A stretch of DNA of 64,000 bases from CAVTLG01 sp963735495 (GTDB taxonomy: Bacteria; Chloroflexota; Ktedonobacteria; Ktedonobacterales; Ktedonobacteraceae), in assembly GCA_963735495.1 (NCBI GenBank), contig CAVTLG010000014.1:868001-932000 (forward strand), in the 5' to 3' direction. Both the position numbers and the translations under genes were made by a program. Of the stretch, positions 37,215 to 44,714 are shown piece after piece. The notes below the pieces were generated by a model, which was not told where the DNA came from, made no database searches, and saw only the letters and a program-made list of their open reading frames with translations. Positions within the stretch are counted from its first letter, which is position 1; the number at the start of each line of letters is the position of its first letter.

Positions 37215-38042
37215 ATGCGTGTTTTCGTCACAGGAGCAACAGGCTACATCGGTTCCGCCGTCGTCCGCGAACTCATTGGTGCCGGTCATACGGTCGTCGG
37301 CCTTACCCGCTCAGATAAGGGTGCTGAGGCACTGAAGGAAGCTGGGGCTGAGGTGCGTCGCGGTACCCTTGACGACCTCGACAGCCTGCGCGCCGCAGCG
37401 GCGGCAGTGGATGGCGTCATTCACCTGGCGTTTCAGCACGACCTCTCGGACTTCGCAGCCGCGCTCACCACCGATCTGCGCGCCGTCGAGACGATGGGGG
37501 CGGCGCTCGAAGGCACAGGCAAGCCGTTCATGACCACCGCTCATCTAAACGGGGAGGCATCGGATAACGCGGTGCTCGCACTGGCTGGAGTGCGCTCAGC
37601 GGTCGTCTCTCTCTCTGTGTCTGTGCACGACGAGGACGACAAGCACGGCTTCATGCCGAGACTGATCACCATCGCGCGCGCGAAGGGCGTCTCTGCCTAT
37701 ATCGGCGACGGGTCCAACCGCTGGCCTGCCGTCCATCGCCTCGATGCGGCGCGCCTGTACCGCCTGGCACTGGAAAGCGCCCCGGCGGGGTCACGGCTTG
37801 ACGGGGTCGGCGACGAGGGGGTGCCATTCCGCGACATTGCCAGCGTCATCGGTCGCCACCTGAACCTGCCGGTGGTCAGCATTTCCCGTGAAGAGGCAGA
37901 CGCCCACTTCGGCCCTTTTCTCGGCGTCGTGGCGGCGCGCGACCTCCCGAGGTCGAGTGCACAGACCCAGGAACTCTTGGGATGGCGGCCTGTGCACCCG
38001 CGACTTCTCCCGGACCTCGAACAGCACTACTTCAACAACTGA
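37215..38042 (+). CDS. NAD(P)-dependent epimerase/dehydratase family protein (extended SDR)
   Basis: 275 residues with GGAGAAGGAGAA upstream. The N-terminus FVTGATGYIGSAVVRELIGA is the SDR Rossmann motif. GTLDDLDSLRAAAAAVDGVI is typical of atypical extended SDRs such as YeeZ- or NmrA-like proteins. The canonical YxxxK active site is not evident, so it may be a reductase of unknown substrate or a redox sensor. Control by the divergent TetR protein is suggested by operator placement. Confidence 0.82.
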   Translation: MRVFVTGATGYIGSAVVRELIGAGHTVVGLTRSDKGAEALKEAGAEVRRGTLDDLDSLRAAAAAVDGVIHLAFQHDLSDFAAALTTDLRAVETMGAALEGTGKPFMTTAHLNGEASDNAVLALAGVRSAVVSLSVSVHDEDDKHGFMPRLITIARAKGVSAYIGDGSNRWPAVHRLDAARLYRLALESAPAGSRLDGVGDEGVPFRDIASVIGRHLNLPVVSISREEADAHFGPFLGVVAARDLPRSSAQTQELLGWRPVHPRLLPDLEQHYFNN

Positions 38043-38098
38043 TGTGAGGCTCAGGGTCACTCCTCACGACAACGGATCTTGAGTATGAACGGACTGGA

Positions 38099-38126
38099 AG
38101 ACAACGCGAAGCGCTTCGCGTTGTCT
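38099..38126. terminator. 28-bp perfect palindrome
   Basis: AGACAACGCGAAGC is followed directly by its complement. It lies 57 bases after the epimerase stop. The stem is strong but no T-run follows, so it may be a terminator, a REP-like hairpin or a protein-binding dyad. Confidence 0.5.
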
Positions 38127-38286
38127 GAGCCAGACCCATGTAATTCCGTGATTTACAGGTTGAATTATAGCGGAATCTATGGTATTTTTAGAAAAATGAC
38201 TTAGCTATTATTCTTTGAGAAAGGACGCACACGATGGTTTTACATGGTCAAATCAAGTGGGGTGTCAACGCCTGCGTAAATTTGGG

Positions 38287-38319
38287 TCTGGCTCACTTTT
38301 GGTGATTTAAACTCATCAG
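38287..38319. repeat. Copy of a MITE-type terminal sequence
   Basis: TCTGGCTCACTTTTGGTGAT and the next 13 bases match the reverse complement of 50376-50408 at 30 of 33 positions. A shorter inverted relation, GAGCCAGACCC at 38127-38137 against GGGTCTGGCTC at 38284-38294, suggests a second partial end. Confidence 0.65.
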
Positions 38320-38372
38320 TAGATGGCCTTGACCATCTTCACCCGCCTGAGAAGCAATTTTCTGAGACCTCT

Positions 38373-38669
38373 TCATAGCGCAGCAGCACCCGAATCACCA
38401 AAAGCGCGCCAGACCTGCCGCAATTCCTGCGCCCGCAGACGCATCCAGTCTCCTTCTTCGGCAAAGATCTTGATCGCACCGGTGCGGCCAGCCTGTTCAT
38501 GGTTGCGTAGCGCTTGCTGCAAATCGGCCTCAAAGTCATTGACAATGGCAATGGGATCGTCCCAGCCATAGGCCGCACACATCAGACGAATACGTCGAGC
38601 TTGGACGCCCGCGGTCTGGTTGGCCCAATGGCTGACATCCACTCCAAAAATGGGTTGACGCGAGGTCAT
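38373..38669 (-). CDS. Hypothetical protein of the mercury operon
   Basis: 98 residues. It overlaps the MerB-like gene by 4 bases and is probably its operon partner. It begins with a possible metal- or cofactor-related stretch VDVSHWANQTAG and continues as a helical, charged protein. There is no cysteine pattern for Hg binding (one Cys). I do not recognise the family. Confidence 0.6.
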   Translation of the reverse strand: MTSRQPIFGVDVSHWANQTAGVQARRIRLMCAAYGWDDPIAIVNDFEADLQQALRNHEQAGRTGAIKIFAEEGDWMRLRAQELRQVWRAFGDSGAAAL

Positions 38670-39088
38670 TCATTCTCCCGCGCCGAGAAGCGGCAACGCG
38701 TTTGTTCACTGTCGCCGCTTTCGGCAGCGGACTTGTGTGGCCACATTTGGGCGACCATTTGTCCAAGAACAGTCGCTTCCTCAACCGAGAGAAGCACCGC
38801 GTTGGGGTGCCGCGCCATCCAGGACGAGGCAGCCTCCTCCGACTGGAAAAACAGCGATTGCTCACAGAAGGTGCCACGCACACAGTCACATCGCTCGGTG
38901 GGGAGGATCAGTGATAAAACGCTTGTGGCTGGAAGAAGATCCGCAATCCCTTCTGGAGTAGCGACAAACGTAAGAGGCTGGCCTGTTTCGGCCATGACTT
39001 GCATGATGTGCCGGCAGGCAACGTCCTGCGTACAATCGAGGTGGGCAGCCAGACGCGTGGCGAGGGGAGCAAGAGAAAACTGCTTCAT
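38666..39088 (-). CDS. MerB-like (organomercurial lyase C-terminal domain) protein
   Basis: 140 residues from the ATG at 39088, which has AAAGGA 9 bases upstream; ATG codons at 39109 and 39097 are alternatives. The ending GTFCEQSLFFQSEEAASSWM and HPNAVLLSVEEA match the C-terminal part of MerB, including the Cys of its FC motif. The other catalytic Cys/Asp region of MerB is not recognisable, so full lyase activity is doubtful. It belongs to a merR-led operon. It may bind Hg(II), or be a specialised derivative. Confidence 0.65.
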   Translation of the reverse strand: MKQFSLAPLATRLAAHLDCTQDVACRHIMQVMAETGQPLTFVATPEGIADLLPATSVLSLILPTERCDCVRGTFCEQSLFFQSEEAASSWMARHPNAVLLSVEEATVLGQMVAQMWPHKSAAESGDSEQTRCRFSARENE

Positions 39089-39105
39089 GGCTTCCATTCC
39101 TTTCC

Positions 39106-39372
39106 TCATCCGTTGATAGGAGAGGCTTCTTTCCCTAAATGATCGGAAGAACACTGCGTGTCGCATCGTCCCTCTTCTTGCATGGAAGGGCACGGCTTCT
39201 CTGCATAGGAGCAGAACACGCAGCAGTCGCCGCTTTTGTGAACATGCGTCAGGGAACATGCCTCACAGGTGTAGGTGAGCAGGCAAAAGGTCGTCGGCAT
39301 CAGAACCTGTTGCTGATGCTGACAGGTCGGATTGGGGCAAGTAAGGGTTGCCAAGAGGGCGCTGTTGTTCAT
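39106..39372 (-). CDS. Cysteine-rich GDCCVFCSY protein of mer operons
   Basis: 88 residues with eleven Cys, including CPNPTCQHQQ, CEAC and GDCCVFCSYAEKPCPSMQ. The last block is the hallmark of small proteins found with merR/merA/merB in Gram-positive bacteria and Chloroflexota, thought to bind or deliver Hg(II). It overlaps merR by 4 bases and precedes the MerB-like gene. Confidence 0.8.
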   Translation of the reverse strand: MNNSALLATLTCPNPTCQHQQQVLMPTTFCLLTYTCEACSLTHVHKSGDCCVFCSYAEKPCPSMQEEGRCDTQCSSDHLGKEASPING

Positions 39373-39788
39373 GTTTCCCCCGTTTCTGAATCGTGCTCAA
39401 GCGCGTCAAGCATGGGGCAGCGGCAGCTTGGGCCTTCTTCCGCACAAAGAGACGCAACGTGGAGCAGAGCCTGTCGCATGCGTTGGAGTTCGACCATTTT
39501 CTGCTCGACTTCTGCACGTTTCGCGGCAGCGCGCTCTTTCACCTGCTCACAGGAGGTTTGCCCATCCACGCGCAGCGTGAGCAACTCCAGAATCTCTTTG
39601 AGAGAGAAGCCAAGTTGCTGTGCCCGTTTGATGAAGCGAATCTGGATCACAGCATCCTGAGAGTATTGCCGATAGCCAGAGGCACGGCGCTCAGGCACCT
39701 CCAGCAAGCCCTCACGCTCATAGAAGCGAATGGTCTCCACACCGACACCAGCACGTCGGGTAACTTGTCCAATTGAGAAGATCTCCAT
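39369..39788 (-). CDS. merR: MerR-family Hg(II)-type regulator
   Basis: 139 residues from the ATG at 39788 with AAGGAG upstream. The winged helix FSIGQVTRRAGVGVETIRFYEREGLL and RRASGYRQY is standard MerR. After the dimerisation helix come the three Cys expected for Hg binding: SCEQVKERA, then LCAEEGPSCRCPMLDAL, aligned with the KCPDEKAMYTCPI region of Bacillus MerR. MerR proteins hold RNA polymerase at the promoter and untwist it when Hg(II) binds. It starts the mer-like operon and likely controls it. Confidence 0.85.
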   Translation of the reverse strand: MEIFSIGQVTRRAGVGVETIRFYEREGLLEVPERRASGYRQYSQDAVIQIRFIKRAQQLGFSLKEILELLTLRVDGQTSCEQVKERAAAKRAEVEQKMVELQRMRQALLHVASLCAEEGPSCRCPMLDALEHDSETGET

Positions 39789-39808
39789 AGTGTCGCTCCT
39801 TTTGGAAA

Positions 39809-39840
39809 AGTATACACCCCGTACCATACTACAGAGTCAA
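39809..39840 (-). promoter_or_regulatory. MerR-type promoter with 20-bp spacer
   Basis: On the minus strand TTGACT and TATACT are 20 bp apart, the over-long spacing typical of MerR-activated promoters. The spacer has imperfect dyad symmetry, and AGTAT/ATACT frame its downstream part. Confidence 0.75.
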
Positions 39841-40094
39841 GAGAAAAGCGATGCCTGTGGCAAACGACGAAGATGGTGGCGAAATTGGCTCCTGGTTTTT
39901 TGCTCCACGCTTCTTCGTAACAGAAACGGTTTGTGCAGGAATGAAGCCTTGATAGCTTTCTCGTGTCTATCGAAGGCAGGCTAGAACGCCGGTCACGTAA
40001 TGTGCTTTGCCAAGTAATCCGACTTTTCCAAAAAACTTGCTGGTGCGTGGAGAGCATGTATCTAATCCGTTCAACCGTCGCGGAAAGCGGGCCA

Positions 40095-40143
40095 TTGACA
40101 ACGCTTCACGATCTTCATATACTTAACGGCATGGTTAATGATT
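40095..40143 (+). promoter_or_regulatory. Leaderless promoter and ArsR operator at the second ArsR gene
   Basis: TTGACA (40095-40100), 17 bp, TATACT (40118-40123). The ATG at 40131 is 7 bases beyond the -10 box. The dyad TTAAC-N6-GTTAA spans the start codon and shares its left arm TATACTTAAC with the operator at 41018. Confidence 0.75.
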
Positions 40144-40499
40144 CATCAGAGCAACTTACAACCATCTTTTTGGCGCTCGCTGACCCTACACGCCGAGCTA
40201 TCTTAGAACACTTGGCGCGCGGGGAAGCTTCAGGAACGGAACTGGCACGGCCTTTCTCGATCTCCGTACCAGCGATCTCCAAGCATTTGCGTGTGCTGGA
40301 ACATGCTGAGTTGATCCTGCACCGCAAAGACGGGCGAACGCATTGGTTTCGCCTCGCTGCGAGTTCCATGAGAGAGGCCGCTGCTTGGCTTGAACAGTAT
40401 CGGCACTTTTGGGAAGCACAATTCGACTCCCTGGATACCTATCTGCTGACAATATCGGAAAAGGAGCAAGACGCGGATGATACCTCCGGTCCCTCATAA
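40131..40499 (+). CDS. ArsR-family winged-helix repressor
   Basis: 122 residues from ATG at 40131; a longer frame upstream is excluded by the promoter position. The winged helix reads LALADPTRRAILEHLARGEA, then SVPAISKHLRVLEHAELI. There are no metal-binding Cys. The end overlaps the following SRPBCC gene by 23 bases. It is a paralogue of the ArsR at 21766, with the same leaderless promoter and start-codon operator. It probably regulates itself, the coupled SRPBCC gene, and the SRPBCC gene at 41075. Confidence 0.9.
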   Translation: MVNDSSEQLTTIFLALADPTRRAILEHLARGEASGTELARPFSISVPAISKHLRVLEHAELILHRKDGRTHWFRLAASSMREAAAWLEQYRHFWEAQFDSLDTYLLTISEKEQDADDTSGPS

Positions 40500-40938
40500 C
40501 AACACCACTCTGGTGCTGCGACGGTCGTTCACAGCCTCGCGCCAGCGGGTATTCCGCGCCTGGGTCGAGCCCGAGGCGTTGGAGTCCTGGTTGAGACCCA
40601 GAGGAATGGCGATGACTGTACGGGTGCTCGATGCGCGTGTAGGTGGGTCCTTTCGTTTCGAGTTAGAAAATGGCAGTTCCATCGTCGGCACCTACCTGCG
40701 CATCGTCCCTTACGAAAAACTGGTCTTTACCTGGTCGGGTGAAGTCATACAGGGCAGAGAAACGATCGTCACTCTGGACTTTCTCGATCAGGGTTCGGTG
40801 ACAGAAGTCGTGCTGACCCATGAAGGGCTGAGCACTTCAGATCTGCGTATGCTTTTTGAAGGTGGGTGGTCACCCCTGCTCAATGCGCTGGCTTCGGTTC
40901 TTTTTGCCAATCGTCATGATAACGCACTGGTCAGTTGA
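40477..40938 (+). CDS. SRPBCC (AHSA1-type) protein, coupled to ArsR
   Basis: 153 residues; AAGGAG lies about 12 bases upstream, inside the ArsR gene. LVLRRSFTASRQRVFRAWV, LRPRGMAMTVRVLDARVGG and VGTYLRIVPYEKLVFTW are the family signatures. It forms a cavity for an unknown hydrophobic ligand. Expected to share the fate of the ArsR repressor transcript. Confidence 0.88.
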   Translation: MIPPVPHNNTTLVLRRSFTASRQRVFRAWVEPEALESWLRPRGMAMTVRVLDARVGGSFRFELENGSSIVGTYLRIVPYEKLVFTWSGEVIQGRETIVTLDFLDQGSVTEVVLTHEGLSTSDLRMLFEGGWSPLLNALASVLFANRHDNALVS

Positions 40939-40994
40939 GGCTCCAAAGCGCGAGATCCAGGCAGAACAGAAAAGTTTGGAGGCGAAACGATCTC

Positions 40995-41043
40995 TTGACA
41001 TCGTTCTCTTTCTCCTCTATACTTAACTTAAAGGTTAAGTATA
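40995..41043 (+). promoter_or_regulatory. Promoter with perfect ArsR-type operator
   Basis: TTGACA (40995-41000), 17 bp, TATACT (41018-41023). TATACTTAAC-N6-GTTAAGTATA (41018-41043) is a perfect inverted repeat that starts at the -10 box and has the same N6 geometry as the ArsR gene's own operator. Confidence 0.8.
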
Positions 41044-41074
41044 TCGCAGCGGCATTTGAGAGAAAGGAACAACG

Positions 41075-41506
41075 ATGCCATCGATTATCAAGGAACTCAC
41101 TATTGCGGCAGACCCGCACAACATTTTCAGGGCCCTGACGAAGCCTGAGGAAATAGCTCGCTGGTGGACCACCGATCTGAACGCCAAACCAGAGGTCGGC
41201 ACGCTTGCTGAATTTCGCTTTCGGCAAGGGGCGTTTGTCATCCAACTCGAGGTTGCTGAACTGGATCAGGACGAGAAAGTGTACTGGATTCTCCGGCAAG
41301 GTGCTCCACACTGGGCAGGGACCAGTGTCACGTGGCAACTCGAGCCTGTCCACAACAGGACAAAGGTAATTTTCTCCCATGATGGGTTCGCCCAAGCTGA
41401 TGAGCCATATGAAGCAACCCGCAGAACTTGGGAATACTTCCTGCAGAGTCTGAAATCCTATCTGGAGACGGGGAAAGGCGCTCCTGGCCTTCCGACATCG
41501 GTTTAA
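41075..41506 (+). CDS. SRPBCC (AHSA1-type) protein
   Basis: 143 residues with GAGAAAGGAACAACG upstream. IIKELTIAADPHNIFRALTK, IARWWTTDLNAKPEVG and VIQLEVAELDQDEKVYW place it in the SRPBCC superfamily. It has its own promoter covered by the ArsR operator, so it is likely a second target of the repressor at 40131. Ligand unknown. Confidence 0.87.
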   Translation: MPSIIKELTIAADPHNIFRALTKPEEIARWWTTDLNAKPEVGTLAEFRFRQGAFVIQLEVAELDQDEKVYWILRQGAPHWAGTSVTWQLEPVHNRTKVIFSHDGFAQADEPYEATRRTWEYFLQSLKSYLETGKGAPGLPTSV

Positions 41507-41711
41507 CGGAAAGAGAAACTCCAAAGCAATGCGGCACCTGGAACAACCTTACTTTGCGGCTGGTGTCACGAACTTTCACTCTACCCACACTATTTAAGGA
41601 TGTGGTGGAGTCACATCCCGTTAAGGGCAAACGTCTAACGTTTAGACAGAAGATTGATAGCGTTTTTTCGTTAAGGGGGATCGCAATGAAGGTTTTGATG
41701 GTCCTTTTCTG

Positions 41712-42074
41712 CTAGAGGATAAGCTCAAGGAGAGAGGCGGCATCTATAGCAAAGCCAGACCTTTTGTGCCTTTTAAAGAGCAAATTATCGCGCAGCACGC
41801 CCGCGTTATTGACGAGGATATCCAGCCGGCCAAAGCGGTCCACGCCCTGCTGAACAGCAGCCTCAACGGCGTCACGATCAGCGACGTTGCAGGAGACCGC
41901 CAGCGCCAGCGAACCCACCTTCTCGATCTCAGCGGCTACCTGTTGACAGCCCTCAGGATCAATATCGGCAAGAATGACCTTTGCGCCATCTTCGGCCAGG
42001 CGCAGAGCAGTAGCCGCGCCGATACCTCGTCCAGCTCCGGTGACAAAAGCCACGCGGCCATCCAGTTTTCCCAT
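41712..42074 (-). pseudogene. Short-chain dehydrogenase, N-terminal fragment
   Basis: The ATG at 42074 follows AGGAGG. VAFVTGAGRGIGAATALRLA is the SDR cofactor motif, and LVNNAGVLRDNLLFK the NNAG strand of FabG-like enzymes. After this point the family similarity ends abruptly and 18 unrelated residues lead to a stop; the Ser-Tyr-Lys active site is missing. It is the last gene of an acyl-CoA catabolism operon whose 3' end has been deleted or replaced at about 41765. The bases 41507-41711 beyond it show no gene. Confidence 0.85.
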
Positions 42075-42190
42075 ACCTGTTTTCCTCCTTTGGAGAGAGC
42101 AACAATGCTCTCGATAGACACGATAATGCCGCCAGGGGATGAGCGCAGCCATGCTTGTTCAGGCACTCGCGCCCTGACGCATTCACAACA

Positions 42191-44329
42191 CTATTCCTGC
42201 CAGTTGACCAGCACATCGAGTGCTTCGATGCGCGAACCTTTGACCAGCAGGGGATTGATTTCTAAAGCATCCAGGTGTGGACCGAGCGCCAGGGCCAGCG
42301 CGCCGACGCGATAGATGACCTCGCTCACGGCCTGGAGGTCCACCCCTTCCTGCCCACGCGCGCCACGCAACAGAGCCGCGCCGCGCAATTCGCCGAGCAT
42401 CTTTTCAATCTCGGCGCGTCCCACAGGCAGAACACGCACCGCCGTATCCTTGAGGGCTTCGGTCCAGACACCACCGAGGCCCACCGTAAGCGCCGGTCCC
42501 CACACATCGTCGCGCACGATCCCGACCAGCAATTCCGTGCCAGCCGGGTGCATGGGACTGACCAGGATGCCCTCGATGTCAGCATTCGGCTGCTTGCTTT
42601 GCACCCGCGCTAGCATAGCGGTGAACTCCTCGTGCACGGCCTCTTCACTGGTCAAATTGAGCGCAACACCTCCCACGTCGCTCTTGTGGGGCAGGTCTGG
42701 CGATTGAATCTTGAGGACCACGGGCAGGCCGAGCGCTCGCGCGGCCCGTGCCGCCTCATCAGGAGACGTGACCAGCCGCGCGGGAACTGTTGGTATCCCT
42801 GCCTGCTCCAGCAGCATACGTGCGCGCGCTTCAGACCAGTTCCCTTCGAACGAAGGATGATGGGGGAGAGGCGGGAGTGGTTCTTCCTGCGTTGCTCCAG
42901 ATGGCGTCTTGAGCCACTCAGACCACCAGAGAAACGCGCCCAACGCGCGTAATCCATGCTCCATACCCGCCAGACAATAGAATCCCGTCTGCTCCATGCC
43001 AGCCCGCGCTGCCTGGGGAAGATCCAGGCAGGTATTCGAGGTGAGAACGACAGGATGAGGAACAGAACGGATAATCCGAGCGAGATTGTCATACTGGAGC
43101 AAGGTCGCAGCCAGTCCTTCCGGTGTAGGTTCGCGCCCGCTTTCGGTCTGCACAAGATTCAGCACAAAGTCGATATTGGGATCGGTGCCAACGACTTCGA
43201 GTGCGCGCTGCTGAAGCGTCGCATCAACGACGACGTAGCCGGTCACATCCAGCGGGTTGTGGCAGGTTGAGAAAGGCGGTAAGATTTCTTGCAGCCGTGC
43301 CACCGTTTCTGGCGCGAATGCAGGAAGCGAGAGCCCGGCTTCTTCCGACAGGTCGGCAAGGATGTCGCATGCCCCTCCTGAGGGAGTGACGACCCCCATG
43401 TGGCGTCCTGGCAGCGGCTCGCTATATCCAGCCAGACCGGCAGTGGTCAACAGGTCTTCGAGCGAAGGAACGCACAGCAGGCCAAGCTGACGCAACGCTG
43501 CGCCATTCACTCTCCCGTTGCCGACGAGCGCGCCCGTGTGCGCGAGGGCGGCGCGTGCGCTGGCCTCACTCCGTCCGACTTTGAGCGCGACGATGGGCTT
43601 GCGACGCTCTTTCGCTCTCTGGGCCACCCTGCGGAGTTCATCAGGCTGGCGAATACTCTCCAGGAACAGCGCGATCGAACGGGTCGCTTCATCTTCCAGC
43701 AGATAGTCCACGACATCGGTCACGGAGATCATACTTTCATTGCCCATGGCGACCAACAGGCTCAACCCAATCCCATGCGCTTGCGCAAAAGAGAGGACGG
43801 CGCTGGTCAGCGCCCCGCTTTGCAGCACCACACTCACGGGGCCAGCCTTGAGCTGTGGCCCGAGGGGCAGGCCATAGGGAGGAATGCGAGAAGAGACATT
43901 GATAAAGCCGTTCCCATTCGGCCCAAGCAGCGTCAGCCCATGTTCCTGGGCAAAAGCGAGCAGTTCACGCTCAAGCTCGGCTCCTTCCGTGCCTGCCTCA
44001 CGAAAGCCAGCAGTCAGCACGACAAAGTGGCTCGTTCCCACACTGGCCGCCTCTTTGACAATGGAAAGCACACGTGGTGTCGAGACCATCACAAAAGCGA
44101 GATCGACCACCTCAGGCAGATCGCTCAACGCTTTGTATGCCCGCTCGCCATGCACGACTTTATGATTCGGATTGATCAGATAGACTGGGCCGGGGAAACC
44201 AGCGTTTTTCAGGTTCTCGAAGGTGAAGAGAGACCAGCGAGAGTTATCGGTCGCACCGACGAGAGCAATACTTCGCGGGTGAAAAAGCTGGTGGAGTTGC
44301 TCTCTTGAGACATGCTGGGAAACAATCAT
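42191..44329 (-). CDS. ADP-forming acetate/acyl-CoA ligase family protein (fused alpha-beta)
   Basis: 712 residues. Domain order: CoA-binding (HPRSIALVGATDNSRWS), succinyl-CoA-synthetase-like ligase domain with the phosphohistidine loop AALAHTGALVG, and ATP-grasp (about 490-700: SEARARMLLEQAGIP, VVLKIQSPDLPHKSDVGGV, EINPLLV). Enzymes of this family convert acyl-CoA, ADP and Pi to acid and ATP or the reverse. Position after acyl-CoA dehydrogenase and thiolase suggests CoA-ester degradation. No strong ribosome-binding site precedes the ATG; it overlaps the truncated thiolase frame by 86 bases, which probably reflects the deletion. Confidence 0.9.
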   Translation of the reverse strand: MIVSQHVSREQLHQLFHPRSIALVGATDNSRWSLFTFENLKNAGFPGPVYLINPNHKVVHGERAYKALSDLPEVVDLAFVMVSTPRVLSIVKEAASVGTSHFVVLTAGFREAGTEGAELERELLAFAQEHGLTLLGPNGNGFINVSSRIPPYGLPLGPQLKAGPVSVVLQSGALTSAVLSFAQAHGIGLSLLVAMGNESMISVTDVVDYLLEDEATRSIALFLESIRQPDELRRVAQRAKERRKPIVALKVGRSEASARAALAHTGALVGNGRVNGAALRQLGLLCVPSLEDLLTTAGLAGYSEPLPGRHMGVVTPSGGACDILADLSEEAGLSLPAFAPETVARLQEILPPFSTCHNPLDVTGYVVVDATLQQRALEVVGTDPNIDFVLNLVQTESGREPTPEGLAATLLQYDNLARIIRSVPHPVVLTSNTCLDLPQAARAGMEQTGFYCLAGMEHGLRALGAFLWWSEWLKTPSGATQEEPLPPLPHHPSFEGNWSEARARMLLEQAGIPTVPARLVTSPDEAARAARALGLPVVLKIQSPDLPHKSDVGGVALNLTSEEAVHEEFTAMLARVQSKQPNADIEGILVSPMHPAGTELLVGIVRDDVWGPALTVGLGGVWTEALKDTAVRVLPVGRAEIEKMLGELRGAALLRGARGQEGVDLQAVSEVIYRVGALALALGPHLDALEINPLLVKGSRIEALDVLVNWQE

Positions 44330-44714
44330 CTTTGAATACCTCGCGTATCAGACTCAAACGACTTCGGAAGAGATCAGAGCGCTGGGTGCTGCCGTAGGTG
44401 ATGAGTGCGACCTCGAACAGGCCCGCCTCGATGCCCGCCACGGCATGACCGAGATGTGCCTCAAAGGACGAGCCTCCGATATTCGTCGAGTCGGTATAGG
44501 CAGGCTGGATGCCCAGGTATTCGGCCAACATCATCGTCGGTGCCCAGCCCCAGCCACCAGCCGTAAACAGCACGCCCACCTCGCCAAAACAGAGGCCCGC
44601 ATCCACGAGCGCGTCCCGGGCCGCCTGAGCCTGGAGTTGGAGCACCGTTTTATCTGGAGTATGGCCGAGATCAGACTCGGCCACACCCACAATCGCAACG
44701 CGGGGATGAGTCAT
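44244..44714 (-). pseudogene. Thiolase-superfamily protein, N-terminal fragment
   Basis: The first about 115 residues (VAIVGVAESDLGHTPDKTVL, VGVLFTAGGWG, NIGGSSFEAHLGHAVAGIEA, ALITYGSTQRS) match SCP-x/acetyl-CoA acetyltransferase-like thiolases, which usually have about 380-400 residues. After QRS the similarity stops and an unrelated tail runs into the next gene. The C-terminal half with the His and Cys active-site motifs is missing. The start overlaps the acyl-CoA dehydrogenase stop by one base (TAATG), showing that it was part of the operon before the deletion. Confidence 0.85.

Noticed and set aside
43400..44308. 302-residue plus-strand frame
   Set aside because: Antisense shadow of the acyl-CoA ligase gene, which has complete domain motifs.
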